The notes beneath the pieces were generated by a model, which saw only the letters and a list, made by a program, of their open reading frames with translations, had not been told where the DNA came from and ran no database searches. Below are positions 1 to 8,532 of a DNA stretch of 46,138 bases, one piece after another. Every line of letters begins with the position of its first letter. Position 1 is the stretch's first letter. Location of the stretch: NCBI GenBank assembly GCA_902826885.1, contig CADEGL010000017.1, positions 1 to 46,138 of the forward strand, written 5' to 3'. This stretch comes from an uncultured Alphaproteobacteria bacterium (GTDB lineage: Bacteria > Pseudomonadota > Alphaproteobacteria > CADEGL01). A program made the position numbers and the translations under genes.

Positions 1-865
1 AGCTGAAGATGTAGTCCCAGCGGCCGCAGTTGAGGCCGACGATATGGTCCTTCAGCTCGAACAGGATCTCGTCCATCTCGAACGAGGCCATGATCGTCTC
101 GATCAGGACGGTGGCCTTGAAGGTGCCCTTGGGCACGCCGAGCTTCTCCTGCGCGAAGACGAAGGCGTCGTTCCACAGGCGCGCTTCTTCATAGGCTTCC
201 ATCTTGGGCAGATAGAAATACGGCCCGCTGCCCTTGGCCTTGAGGGCCTTGGCGTTGTGGAAGACATAGAGGCCGAAATCGAACAGCGAGCCCGACATCG
301 GCTTGCCGTCGACGCGGAAATGGTATTCCGGCAGATGCCAGCCGCGTGGGCGGACCAACAGCGTCGCGATCTTGGGGTTGAGCTTGTAGCTCTTGCCCGA
401 AGCGGGGTCGGAGAAAGTGATGTTGCCCGCGATGGCGTCGCGCAGGTTGGTCTGGCCTTCGATCAGATTGTCCCAGGTCGGCGTCGAGGAATCCTCGAAG
501 TCGGCCATGAAATGCGTCGCGCCGGAGTTGAGCGCGTTGATGATCATCTTGCGGTCGACGGGACCGGTGATCTCGACGCGGCGGTCCTGCAGATCGGCGG
601 GAATCGAGCCGACCGACCAGTCGGACTCGCGCACCTTGGCGCTCTCGGGACGGAACTCGGGCAGCCAACCGCCGTCGATCTTGGCCTGGATCTCCTGGCG
701 GCGCTTCAGCAGCTCCTCGCGGCGCGCGCCGAATTTGCGCTGCAGCTCGGCGAGGAAGGCGACGGCGTTGGCCGTAAGGATGGACTCGTAGCCCGGGCGA
801 GCGGCGCCCCGGATCTCCACGCCCGCGGGAAGGGAGGAACCGGACTTGGCTGCGGTCTGCGACAT
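1..865 (-). CDS. aceB: Malate synthase A, N-terminal part (runs off window start)
   Basis: Malate synthase condenses glyoxylate with acetyl-CoA to malate in the cytosol (glyoxylate shunt, or glyoxylate use in C1 assimilation). About 288 codons are visible on the minus strand from ATG at 865; the frame is still open at base 1, so roughly the C-terminal half is missing. The last visible residues match the malate synthase signature ([12 protein letters not shown], bases 3-40), preceded by the KDH of the same signature; ITGPVDRKM and MADFEDS are further family hallmarks. It is divergent from the methylamine cluster starting at 1066, so the two may share a control region. Identification is firm; assignment to form A rather than G rests on the N-terminal layout. 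Confidence 0.93.
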   Translation of the reverse strand, partial: MSQTAAKSGSSLPAGVEIRGAARPGYESILTANAVAFLAELQRKFGARREELLKRRQEIQAKIDGGWLPEFRPESAKVRESDWSVGSIPADLQDRRVEITGPVDRKMIINALNSGATHFMADFEDSSTPTWDNLIEGQTNLRDAIAGNITFSDPASGKSYKLNPKIATLLVRPRGWHLPEYHFRVDGKPMSGSLFDFGLYVFHNAKALKAKGSGPYFYLPKMEAYEEARLWNDAFVFAQEKLGVPKGTFKATVLIETIMASFEMDEILFELKDHIVGLNCGRWDYIFS

Positions 866-1065
866 AACGCCATGACTCCTTAATAATACGCGGCTATGAA
901 CCGTTCATGTTGCGGTGCAGCGATATCGCACAGGGCGGGGCGGCGGACAAGGGTTTGCGCCGTGAATTATCCGTTGTACCGGCGTCACAACGGCATAGCC
1001 GCGAGCCTGGGAAAAAATCTTGCCCGCCATGAAAGCGGGCCCTAGCGTGAGGCCAGAGCCCTCCC
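866..1065. promoter_or_regulatory. Divergent intergenic region between aceB and mgdA
   Basis: These 200 bases hold the start regions of two divergent transcription units and no credible gene. The aceB-proximal part (866-900) is AT-richer (TTAATAATACG) and could hold the leftward promoter, but I cannot assign -10/-35 boxes with confidence. A 6-bp hairpin (GCCCGC, loop CATGAAA, GCGGGC, 1022-1040) lies shortly before mgdA. Confidence 0.4.
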
Positions 1066-2307
1066 ATGCCATTCGGTCTCCTCAAATACGGATTGCTTCC
1101 CTCCCGCCGGGTGCCGCGCCGGATTCCGCCGACGCCCGAGCTGAAGCCGTCCTATGACGTCGTCATCATCGGCGGCGGCGGGCACGGGCTGGCGGCGGCC
1201 TATTACCTGGCGACCGTGCACGGCATTACCAACGTGGCCGTGCTGGAGAAGGGTTACCTGGCGGGCGGCAACACCGCGCGCAACACGGCGATCATCCGCT
1301 CCAATTATCTGACTCCCGAAGGCGTGCGGTTCTACGACGAGTCCGTGCGCCTGTATCAGGGGCTTTCCAACGAACTCGGCTTCAACATCCTCTATTCCGA
1401 ACGCGGGCACCTGACGCTCGCGCACACCGACGCGGCCGTGCGCACGATGCGCTGGCGGGCCGAAGTCAACAAGCATTGCGGCGTGAATTCGGAACTGATC
1501 TTCCCGGACGACATCCGCAAGCTCGCGCCCTCGCTCAACCTGTCGCAGGACGTGCGCTATCCGATTCTGGCCGCGCTGCACCATCCGCCGGGTTCGATCG
1601 CCCGCCATGACGCCGTGGCGTGGGGCTACGCCATTGGCGCGGCGCGGCGCGGCGTCGAGATTCACCAGCAGACTGAGGTGACAGGCCTCAAGCGCGAAGG
1701 AAACCGCATCGTCGCGGTCGAGACCAATCGCGGCACGGTCGCTTGCGGCAAGGTGTTGCAGGCCGTGGCCGGTTCATCCACGCGCCTGGCCGACATGGCG
1801 GGCTTGCGCTTGCCGATCAAGACCGTACCCCTGCAAGCCTGCGTGTCCCAGCCGCTGAAACCGTTCCTCGACCCGATCATCGTCTCGGGCAGCCTTCATG
1901 TTTACATTTCGCAAAGCTCGCGCGGCGAGTTGGTGATGGGCGGCTCGACCGATCCGTATCCGCTCTATTCCACGCGCTCGACCTTGGAATTCAAGGAAAC
2001 ACTCATGGCGCACATGCTGGAGATGTTTCCGTTCCTGTCCGAGGTGCGCCTGCTGCGCCAATGGGCGGGCATGGCCGACATGACGCCCGATTTCAGCCCG
2101 GTGATGGGCGAGACACCGCTTGACAACTACTACCTCGATGCGGGCTGGGGCACTTGGGGCTTCAAGGCCACGCCCGTCTGCGGCAAGCGTATGGCCGAGA
2201 CGGTGGCGACCGGCAAGGCGCCGGACATCCTGCACGCCTTCCGCCTGTCGCGCTTCGAGGAGTTTGCGCAGGCCGGCGAGCGTGGCGCGGCCTCGGTCGG
2301 GCATTGA
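1066..2307 (+). CDS. mgdA: N-methylglutamate dehydrogenase subunit A (sarcosine oxidase beta-like flavoprotein)
   Basis: This is a DAO-family flavoprotein of 413 residues, the usual size of SoxB. A Rossmann FAD motif VVIIGGGGHG lies at residues 32-41, and ARHDAVAW (His181) falls where heterotetrameric sarcosine oxidase beta subunits carry the histidine covalently linked to FMN. It heads the order soxB-soxD-soxA-soxG. Because mgsABC and gmaS follow directly, the complex is better read as N-methylglutamate dehydrogenase, which oxidises N-methylglutamate to glutamate and passes the methyl carbon to tetrahydrofolate, than as true sarcosine oxidase. The two enzymes are homologous, so the substrate is an inference from context. 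The stop is 10 bases before the next start. Confidence 0.85.
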   Translation: MPFGLLKYGLLPSRRVPRRIPPTPELKPSYDVVIIGGGGHGLAAAYYLATVHGITNVAVLEKGYLAGGNTARNTAIIRSNYLTPEGVRFYDESVRLYQGLSNELGFNILYSERGHLTLAHTDAAVRTMRWRAEVNKHCGVNSELIFPDDIRKLAPSLNLSQDVRYPILAALHHPPGSIARHDAVAWGYAIGAARRGVEIHQQTEVTGLKREGNRIVAVETNRGTVACGKVLQAVAGSSTRLADMAGLRLPIKTVPLQACVSQPLKPFLDPIIVSGSLHVYISQSSRGELVMGGSTDPYPLYSTRSTLEFKETLMAHMLEMFPFLSEVRLLRQWAGMADMTPDFSPVMGETPLDNYYLDAGWGTWGFKATPVCGKRMAETVATGKAPDILHAFRLSRFEEFAQAGERGAASVGH

Positions 2308-2317
2308 GGGCGCGGCG

Positions 2318-2614
2318 ATGAAGACGATGACCTGCCCCCTCAACGGCGTGCGCAACATCTCGGAGTTCGTCTGCGGCGGCGAAGTGCGCGCGATGCCCGA
2401 TCCCGCCACGGGCAGCGACGCCGAATGGGCCGACTATGTCTTCATGGAGAACAACAAGGCGGGCGTGGTGCGTGAATGGTGGTGTCACACGCCCACCTCG
2501 TTCTGGTTCATCGCCGAGCGCGACACGGTGACGGACGAGATCCTGCGTACCTATCCGGCGGGCGAGGTGTTCACCGCACGTCGTGATTTCGCATCGAAGG
2601 AAGGCGGATCGTGA
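2318..2614 (+). CDS. mgdB: N-methylglutamate dehydrogenase subunit B (sarcosine oxidase delta-like)
   Basis: This small subunit of 98 residues has the normal SoxD size. I chose ATG 2318 because it leaves a 10-base gap after mgdA and begins at the family N-terminus (MKTMTCPLNG). Its GTGA end overlaps the start of the next subunit. Family features are CPLNG near the start, EWWCHTP, and ERDTVTDEILRTYP. In classical sarcosine oxidase the delta subunit binds zinc through three cysteines and a histidine; here the second Cys of CPxCG is Asn and the late Cys is absent, so that zinc site looks lost. The subunit probably helps assemble the alpha/beta complex. Confidence 0.85.
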   Translation: MKTMTCPLNGVRNISEFVCGGEVRAMPDPATGSDAEWADYVFMENNKAGVVREWWCHTPTSFWFIAERDTVTDEILRTYPAGEVFTARRDFASKEGGS

Positions 2615-5517
2615 GCGCGGCGCCCTATCGTCTGCCGCCCCATCCCGGCGAGCGCATCGACCGCGACAAGCCGGTCGCGTTCTCTTTCGAAGGTCGTACC
2701 TACGAGGGCCTGGCGGGCGACACGGTGGCCAGCGCATTGGCCGCGCACGGCGTGAAGATCCTGTCTCGCTCGTTCAAATACCGCCGGCCGCGCGGTGTCC
2801 TGACCATGGCGGGGCAGGATGCGAACACGCTGATCCAACTGGGCGACGCGCCCAACGTGCCGGCCGACACCTTGGCCATTGCGCAAGGGTTGGAGGTCGC
2901 GGGCCAGAACTATTCGGGCTCCCTTGCGCGCGACTGGGGTTCTTGGATCGGGCATTTCGGCCGTTTCCTGCCGGTCGGCTTCTATTACAAAGCCTTCTTC
3001 CGGCCCAAGGGCGCGTGGCGCTTCTGGGAACCGGTCGTGCGCGGGCGCGCGGGTCTCGGCCGCGTCGATGTGAAGGCGCACCATCGCTACTACGACAAGG
3101 CCTATGCCTGGCACGACGTGGCCGTCATCGGCGGCGGACCCGCGGGCATGGCGGCGGCGCTGGAGGCCGCGCGCGCGGGCGCCGACGTGCTGCTGGTCGA
3201 AGAGAATCCCTATCTCGGCGGTTCGCTGGCCTACGCGCGCGCGGACGCCGAGGGCGAGTTGGCGTTGCGGCGGCTGACGCAACTTTCGGGCGCGGTGCGC
3301 GGCGCGGGCGTCCGGGTGATGACCGGCGCCATGTGCCAAGGCGTGTTCGGCGAGAACTGGCTGTCGGTCATCCAAGGCGACCGGATGCACAAGGTGCGCG
3401 CAAAGGAAGTGGTGCTGGCGACGGGTTCGGTCGAGCAGCCCGCCATATTCCGCAACAACGATCTACCCGGCATCATGCAGGGCTCGGCCGCGCAACGTCT
3501 GATCCGGCTTTACGGCGTGCGGCCCGGCAAGCGCGCCATCGTCGTCACGGCTAACTCCGACGGCTATGGCGTTGCGCTCGACCTCTTGGATGCGGGTGTC
3601 GAGGTCGCGGCGCTGCTCGATCTGCGCGCCGCGCCGCCCTCCTGCGCGCGGTCCGAGGCGGCGCGCCAGCGCGGCGTGCGCGTGGTGCCGCGCTATGCGC
3701 CGTGGGAAGGCGTCATTGGCAAGGACGGCACGGTCTCGGGCCTTCGCATCGCGCGGGTCGTGGGCCACGGCCGCTGCGACGCGCCCGACGAGACGATCGA
3801 CTGCGATTTGATCTGCATGTCCATCGGCTATGCGCCGTCGGCCCAGCTTCTCCATCACGCGGGCGGCAAGGCCGCTTACGACAAGGCCAGCGCCACCTTC
3901 ACCATTCGCGGCGTGCCGCCGCACATGGCGGTCGCGGGCTCGATGGATGGTGCCTATGAGATCGAGGCCGCGATGACCGATGGCCGCCGTGCAGGCTGGG
4001 ACGCTGTCACGCGTCTGGGCAAGACGGCGGACGAACCGCCCATGGCCAGCAAGGGTGGTGCCGGCTGGAATCACCCGTGGCCGGTCTTTCCCCATCCGGA
4101 GGGCAAGGACTTCGTCGATTTCGACGAGGATCTCCAGGTCTCGGATATCCGCAACGCGATCGCCGAAGGTTACGACCATATCGAACTTCTCAAGCGCTAT
4201 TCGACCGCGGGCATGGGCCCGTCGCAGGGTCGGCATACGGCGCTGACGCTCGCGCGCCTGGCGGCGGAGGCCACCGGCCGCGATATCGAGATCGTTGGCG
4301 CGACGACGGTGCGCCCGCCGGTCAGCGGCGAGAAGTTCGGCCATTTGGCCGGGCGGGGCTTCGAGCCCGTGCGCCTGACCGCCATGCACCACCGCCATGT
4401 CGAGCTGGGCGCGCAGATGATGCCCGCCGGCCTGTGGTTGCGGCCTGCTTATTACGCCACGCCGGACAAGCGCGCCGAGGCGATCCGCGCGGAAGCCGCC
4501 GCAGTGCGCGAGGGCGTCGGCATCATCGACGTCTCGACGCTCGGCGGGTTCGACGTGCGCGGGCCGGATGCGGCCGAGCTTCTCAACCGCCTCTACACGT
4601 TCAACTACAAGAACCAGCCGGTCGGCCGCGCGCGCTATGCGCTGATGTGCGATCAGACCGGCGCCATCATCGACGACGGCGTAGCCGCGCGTTTCCACGA
4701 CCAGCATTTCTACGTCACGGCGACCACGGGCGGCGCCGACCGCGTCTACCAGAGCATGCTGTGGTGGAACGCTCAATGGCGCTTGGATGTCGACGTCACC
4801 AGCCTGACGGCCGCCTATGCCGGCGTGAACATCGCAGGTCCCCGCGCGCGCGATGCGTTGGCCAAGCTGTGCAAGGACGTCGACCTGTCGGCGAACGCTT
4901 TTCCCTACATGGGCGTGCGCCTGGGCACGGTCGCGGGCATTCCCGCGCGCCTGCTGCGCGTCGGCTTCGTGGGCGAATTAGGCTACGAGCTACATGTGCC
5001 CGCGAGCCAGGGAGAGGCGTTGTGGGACGCGTTGTTATACGCCGGTCGCGAGTTCGACATCCGGCCGTTCGGCGTCGAGGCCCAGCGGCTTCTTCGCATG
5101 GAGAAGGGCCACATCATCGTCGGCCAGGACACGGACGGTGAAACCCATCCCTACATGGCCGACATGGGCTGGGCGATCGCCAAGAAGAAACCGTTTTTCA
5201 TCGGCATGCGCGCCATCGCGGCCCAGATGCAGCGGCCGCTGCCACGCAAGCTGGTCGGCTTCGCGCTGACCAACCCGCTCGATCCCGTGCCGGAGGAATG
5301 CCACCTGGTGGTGCGCGACGGTGCGATCGTCGGGCGTGTCACCTCGGCCGCCTATTCGGACTCCCTGCGCCGGATCATCGGGCTGGCTTTCGTCGCGCCG
5401 GATCAGACGGAGCCCGGAAGCCGCTTCACGATCAAGATCGGCGAGAAGAAGCTGATCGAGGCCGAGGTGGTGAAGCTTCCGTTCTACGATCCCGACGGCA
5501 AGCGGCAGGAGATGTAG
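2611..5517 (+). CDS. mgdC: N-methylglutamate dehydrogenase subunit C (sarcosine oxidase alpha-like, with folate-binding domain)
   Basis: This 968-residue large subunit starts at GTG 2611, overlapping the mgdB stop by four bases. Domains in order: an N-terminal 2Fe-2S-ferredoxin-like segment (about 20-100), an NAD(P)-binding flavin reductase core (VAVIGGGPAGM, 170-180, to about 480), and a C-terminal GcvT-type tetrahydrofolate domain (about 590-968; GVEAQRLLRMEKGH). By family knowledge the C-terminal domain captures the formaldehyde-level methyl carbon as 5,10-methylene-tetrahydrofolate. Length and architecture match SoxA/MgdC with no break. The short gap to mgdD indicates one operon. Confidence 0.88.
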   Translation: MSAAPYRLPPHPGERIDRDKPVAFSFEGRTYEGLAGDTVASALAAHGVKILSRSFKYRRPRGVLTMAGQDANTLIQLGDAPNVPADTLAIAQGLEVAGQNYSGSLARDWGSWIGHFGRFLPVGFYYKAFFRPKGAWRFWEPVVRGRAGLGRVDVKAHHRYYDKAYAWHDVAVIGGGPAGMAAALEAARAGADVLLVEENPYLGGSLAYARADAEGELALRRLTQLSGAVRGAGVRVMTGAMCQGVFGENWLSVIQGDRMHKVRAKEVVLATGSVEQPAIFRNNDLPGIMQGSAAQRLIRLYGVRPGKRAIVVTANSDGYGVALDLLDAGVEVAALLDLRAAPPSCARSEAARQRGVRVVPRYAPWEGVIGKDGTVSGLRIARVVGHGRCDAPDETIDCDLICMSIGYAPSAQLLHHAGGKAAYDKASATFTIRGVPPHMAVAGSMDGAYEIEAAMTDGRRAGWDAVTRLGKTADEPPMASKGGAGWNHPWPVFPHPEGKDFVDFDEDLQVSDIRNAIAEGYDHIELLKRYSTAGMGPSQGRHTALTLARLAAEATGRDIEIVGATTVRPPVSGEKFGHLAGRGFEPVRLTAMHHRHVELGAQMMPAGLWLRPAYYATPDKRAEAIRAEAAAVREGVGIIDVSTLGGFDVRGPDAAELLNRLYTFNYKNQPVGRARYALMCDQTGAIIDDGVAARFHDQHFYVTATTGGADRVYQSMLWWNAQWRLDVDVTSLTAAYAGVNIAGPRARDALAKLCKDVDLSANAFPYMGVRLGTVAGIPARLLRVGFVGELGYELHVPASQGEALWDALLYAGREFDIRPFGVEAQRLLRMEKGHIIVGQDTDGETHPYMADMGWAIAKKKPFFIGMRAIAAQMQRPLPRKLVGFALTNPLDPVPEECHLVVRDGAIVGRVTSAAYSDSLRRIIGLAFVAPDQTEPGSRFTIKIGEKKLIEAEVVKLPFYDPDGKRQEM

Positions 5518-5519
5518 CC

Positions 5520-6221
5520 GTGGTTCGTCCCGTCGAATACGCACGCCGCAGCTTCCTCCACCGCCGCCTGGCCGAGCATGGCGCGGTGTTCGCCGAGGTC
5601 GCGGGCGCGGCCGTGGCGGATCATTACGGCGGCGTGGATGGCGAGGCCGTGGGTGCCGCCCAGCTTGCGTTGGCCGATCTGTCGCCGCTGCCGCGCATCG
5701 GCTTCAAGGGCAGGAACGCGCTCAATTGGATGATCAGCCAAGGCGTGCGCGGTCTGCAGACCGACAATGCCGTGGACGTGCAGTATGACGGCGTGCGCGC
5801 CGCGCGCCTGGCGCCGAGCGAAGGCCTCGTGCTGTGCGACTTGGAGGCGAAGAGCGGCACGGTCGCGCGCTTGGCCGAGGCCTGGTCGCTGGAATCGGCG
5901 CCGCTCTGCTTCCTGGTTCCGCGCGCCGACAGCCACTATTGGTTCGCCGTCACCGGCACGCGCGCGGCGGAGATGTTCGCCAAGGTTTGCGGCGTCGATC
6001 TCAGGCCCGACCGCTTTGCCGTGGGCTCAGTCGCGCAGACCTCGGTCGCGCGCAACAACGCCATCATCATCCGGCGCGATATGGGCCACACGCTGGCCTA
6101 CGACATCCTGGGTGACAGCGCGTCGGCCGATTACATGTGGCGCTGCCTCCTCGACGCCATGGCCGAGTTCGGCGGCAAGCCCGCGGGCCTTTCCGCGCTG
6201 CGCCGCTTGGCGGCGGAATAG
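5520..6221 (+). CDS. mgdD: N-methylglutamate dehydrogenase subunit D (sarcosine oxidase gamma-like)
   Basis: This is a 233-residue gamma subunit. The chosen start is GTG 5520, two bases after the mgdC stop (protein begins MVRPVEYARRSFLH); the frame stays open far upstream but that part overlaps mgdC. Features match SoxG: LSPLPRIGFKGRNA and, near the end, SASADYMWRCLLDAMAEF. The gamma subunit has a GcvT-like fold and is thought to be structural, closing the folate chamber formed with subunit C. The stop abuts the ATG of the regulator directly. N-terminal placement is moderately sure; family assignment is good. Confidence 0.82.
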   Translation: MVRPVEYARRSFLHRRLAEHGAVFAEVAGAAVADHYGGVDGEAVGAAQLALADLSPLPRIGFKGRNALNWMISQGVRGLQTDNAVDVQYDGVRAARLAPSEGLVLCDLEAKSGTVARLAEAWSLESAPLCFLVPRADSHYWFAVTGTRAAEMFAKVCGVDLRPDRFAVGSVAQTSVARNNAIIIRRDMGHTLAYDILGDSASADYMWRCLLDAMAEFGGKPAGLSALRRLAAE

Positions 6222-6863
6222 ATGGCGGCCAAGGGCAAGCGCGCGGCGGCCAACAGGAAGGCGAAGCCCGCGCCGGCCCATCTCGGCGGCGTGCTGGAAA
6301 CGGCCATCGGTCGCGAGGTGCATGCCTTCCGCCGCAAGCACGGCATGACGGTGGTCGACCTGGCGCGCCTGGCGAAATTGTCGCCGGGCATGCTGTCCAA
6401 GATCGAGAACGGGTTGACCTCGCCGTCGCTGGCCACCTTGCGCGCGCTATCCACGGCGCTCGGCGTTCCCGTCACGGCCTTCTTCCGCCGCTTCGAGCAG
6501 CACACGGATGCCACCTTCGTGCGCGCGGGCGAGGGGCTGGTGATCGAACGGCGCGGCACGCGCGTGGGGCACCAGTACCGGTTGCTGGGCCACGGCGTGC
6601 GCAAGAGCGTGGCGGTCGAGCCGTATCTGATCACGCTGACCGAACAGTCCGAGGTCTTCCCGCTGTTCCAACATGACAGCGTCGAGTTCCTCTATGTGCT
6701 GGAAGGACGGATGCGCTACCGCCACGGCGACAAGACCTATCTGCTAGGTCCAGGCGACTCGCTGTTCTTTGACGCCAATGCGCCGCATGGGCCGGACGAG
6801 TTGATTGCTCTGCCGATCCGCTTCCTGGCGATCATTTCGCAAGCGCCCGGTGCGGAGGAGTAG
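6222..6863 (+). CDS. XRE-family regulator with C-terminal cupin sensor
   Basis: This 213-residue DNA-binding protein starts immediately after the mgdD stop. Residues 1-20 are a basic Lys/Ala-rich extension; an XRE helix-turn-helix follows at about 30-88 (MTVVDLARLAKLSPGMLSKI), then a cupin barrel at about 133-207 (HDSVEFLYVLEG and LGPGDSLFFDANAPHGP). This SinR/PuuR-like arrangement commonly senses a small amine or amino acid through the cupin. It lies inside the methylamine cluster and is probably its local regulator, with methylamine, N-methylglutamate or gamma-glutamylmethylamide as plausible effectors (inference). Confidence 0.85.
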   Translation: MAAKGKRAAANRKAKPAPAHLGGVLETAIGREVHAFRRKHGMTVVDLARLAKLSPGMLSKIENGLTSPSLATLRALSTALGVPVTAFFRRFEQHTDATFVRAGEGLVIERRGTRVGHQYRLLGHGVRKSVAVEPYLITLTEQSEVFPLFQHDSVEFLYVLEGRMRYRHGDKTYLLGPGDSLFFDANAPHGPDELIALPIRFLAIISQAPGAEE

Positions 6864-6875
6864 GGTTAAAATTCA

Positions 6876-6904
6876 TGGCAGGAATAATTTTTCACTCCTA
6901 TAAT
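6876..6904 (+). promoter_or_regulatory. Possible promoter ahead of mgsA
   Basis: A perfect TATAAT lies at 6899-6904 in a short AT-rich gap between the regulator stop and mgsA (ATG 6937). The segment at the -35 spacing (TGGCAG, 6876-6881) is a poor match to TTGACA. If real, it would let mgsABC-gmaS be transcribed independently of mgdABCD. A short stem (GACCC...GGGTC, about 6907-6923) follows within the putative leader. Confidence 0.35.
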
Positions 6905-6936
6905 TGACCCTCTTTTCGGGTCTGGCGGAGGGTGCG

Positions 6937-7836
6937 ATGTGCGGAATCGTCGGTCTTTTCCTGAAAAATCCGGCCTTGCGGCCGGAGTTGGGCAACCATG
7001 TCTCGACCATGCTGGCCGAGATGACCTCGCGCGGACCGGACAGCGCGGGTATTGCCGTCTATCACCGCCCGACCGTGGACGGCGTCTCCAAGTTCACCCT
7101 GTTCCACGACGACGATGCCTACGCATGGGACGAGATGACCGGCCGTTTGGGTGCGGCGCTGGGCGTCGAAAGCGATCTTGAGAAACGCGCGAAACATGTG
7201 GTGCTGGCCGTGCAGTCGTCCGAGGAGCCGGTGCGTGCCTGGCTGGCCGCGAACTGCCCGGACGTGCGCGTCATGGGCTACGGCTCGCTGATGGAGGTTT
7301 ACAAAGAAAAGGGTCTGCCCGCCGACGTGCTGCGCCGCCATGGCATCCCGCAGATGGAGGGCAGCCATGCCGTCGGTCACACCCGCATGGCGACCGAGAG
7401 CATCGTGACGACGGAGCATTCGCACCCGTTCACCGCGGCGCCCGACATGTGCCTGGTTCATAACGGCTCGCTCTCCAACCACAACCGCCTGCGTCAGTGG
7501 CTGAAGCGGCGCGGCCAGAGTTTCGACACCGATAACGACAGCGAGGTGGCCGCGCGCTATTTCGCCTATCGCATGTCCGAAGGCGCTTCGCTGGAAGAGG
7601 CGATGGAAGCGGGCCTGAAGGACCTCGACGGTTTCTTCACCTTCACCATGGGAACGCGCGACGGGTTCGCGGTCTTGCGCGACGGTATCGCCTGCAAGCC
7701 GGCCGTCCTCGCCGAGACGGACGATTGGGTTGCCATGGGCTCGGAGTATCGCGCGCTGGCGCATCTGCCGGGCGTCGACAAGGCGACCATTTGGGAGCCC
7801 AAGCCCGCCGTTGTCTACACCTGGACGCTGAACTGA
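6937..7836 (+). CDS. mgsA: N-methylglutamate synthase subunit A (class II glutamine amidotransferase-like)
   Basis: This is a 299-residue Ntn-type amidotransferase domain. I chose ATG 6937 over an in-frame ATG at 6904 because class II amidotransferases need Cys as residue 2, and the protein then reads MCGIVGLFL with TSRGPDSAGI following. GHTRMATES and VHNGSLSNHN are further family motifs. In the N-methylglutamate pathway this subunit hydrolyses gamma-glutamylmethylamide or otherwise supplies methylamine to the synthase core. The same gene is often annotated GlxB or a glutamate synthase domain-1 protein. It is followed five bases later by mgsB. Confidence 0.87.
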   Translation: MCGIVGLFLKNPALRPELGNHVSTMLAEMTSRGPDSAGIAVYHRPTVDGVSKFTLFHDDDAYAWDEMTGRLGAALGVESDLEKRAKHVVLAVQSSEEPVRAWLAANCPDVRVMGYGSLMEVYKEKGLPADVLRRHGIPQMEGSHAVGHTRMATESIVTTEHSHPFTAAPDMCLVHNGSLSNHNRLRQWLKRRGQSFDTDNDSEVAARYFAYRMSEGASLEEAMEAGLKDLDGFFTFTMGTRDGFAVLRDGIACKPAVLAETDDWVAMGSEYRALAHLPGVDKATIWEPKPAVVYTWTLN

Positions 7837-7841
7837 CCGCC

Positions 7842-8525
7842 ATGATCGACGTCGATATCGCCGGCACCAAGGTGCGCGCGCTGAACCAGCGGCTCCACGC
7901 CTTGCCCAAGGACACCAACGAGCGCGCCTGGCGCGTGCTGAACCCCATGGGCGCACATTCCATAGCGGCGGGCCTGACCCAACCCATCGAGGTCCGCGTC
8001 GAAGGCCATGTCGGCTATTACTGCGCGGGCATGAACAAGGAAGCGACCGTATTGGTCGACGGCCATTGCGGTTGGGGCTTTGGCGAAAACATCATGAGCG
8101 GCCTGGTGCGCGTGACCGGCAATGCCTCGCAGGCGGTTGGCGCGTCGGGTCATGGCGGCATGGTGGTGGTGGACGGCGATGCCGGTGCGCGCTGCGCCAT
8201 CGGGCTCAAGGGCGCCGACGTGATGGTTGGCGGCTCGGTCGGGCATTTCAGCGCCTTCATGGCCCAGGCCGGCAATCTCGTCGTGCTGGGCGACGCGGGC
8301 GACAACCTGGGCGATTCGCTCTACGAGGCGCGGCTCTATGTGCGCGGTTCCGTGGCCAGCCTGGGCGCCGACTGCGTCGAGAAGAAGATGACACCGCATC
8401 ATCTGGCCAAGCTTGAACGCCTTCTGGCCAAGGCCGGCATGAACGCCGATCCCAAATCCTTCCGCCGCTACGGCTCGGCCCGGAAGCTCTACAACTTCCA
8501 CGCCGACCACGCCGACGCGTATTGA
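7842..8525 (+). CDS. mgsB: N-methylglutamate synthase subunit B (GXGXG domain protein)
   Basis: This 227-residue protein starts at ATG 7842 and consists mainly of the right-handed beta-helix found at the C-terminus of glutamate synthase large subunits. Repeating Gly-rich strands are visible, for example GHCGWGFGENIMSGLVRV, GGSVGHFSAFMAQAGNLVVL and LGDAGDNLGDSLYEARLYV. As a separate polypeptide between an amidotransferase and an FMN subunit it matches MgsB/GlxC. Its role is structural within the three-subunit synthase. It ends seven bases before mgsC. Confidence 0.86.
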   Translation: MIDVDIAGTKVRALNQRLHALPKDTNERAWRVLNPMGAHSIAAGLTQPIEVRVEGHVGYYCAGMNKEATVLVDGHCGWGFGENIMSGLVRVTGNASQAVGASGHGGMVVVDGDAGARCAIGLKGADVMVGGSVGHFSAFMAQAGNLVVLGDAGDNLGDSLYEARLYVRGSVASLGADCVEKKMTPHHLAKLERLLAKAGMNADPKSFRRYGSARKLYNFHADHADAY

Positions 8526-8532
8526 GGACGCC

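Noticed and set aside
1022..1040. Hairpin GCCCGC-N7-GCGGGC followed, on the minus strand, by a T-run (1013-1018)
   Set aside because: It would terminate an antisense transcript coming leftward from within mgdA, for which there is no gene; short GC stems are frequent here.
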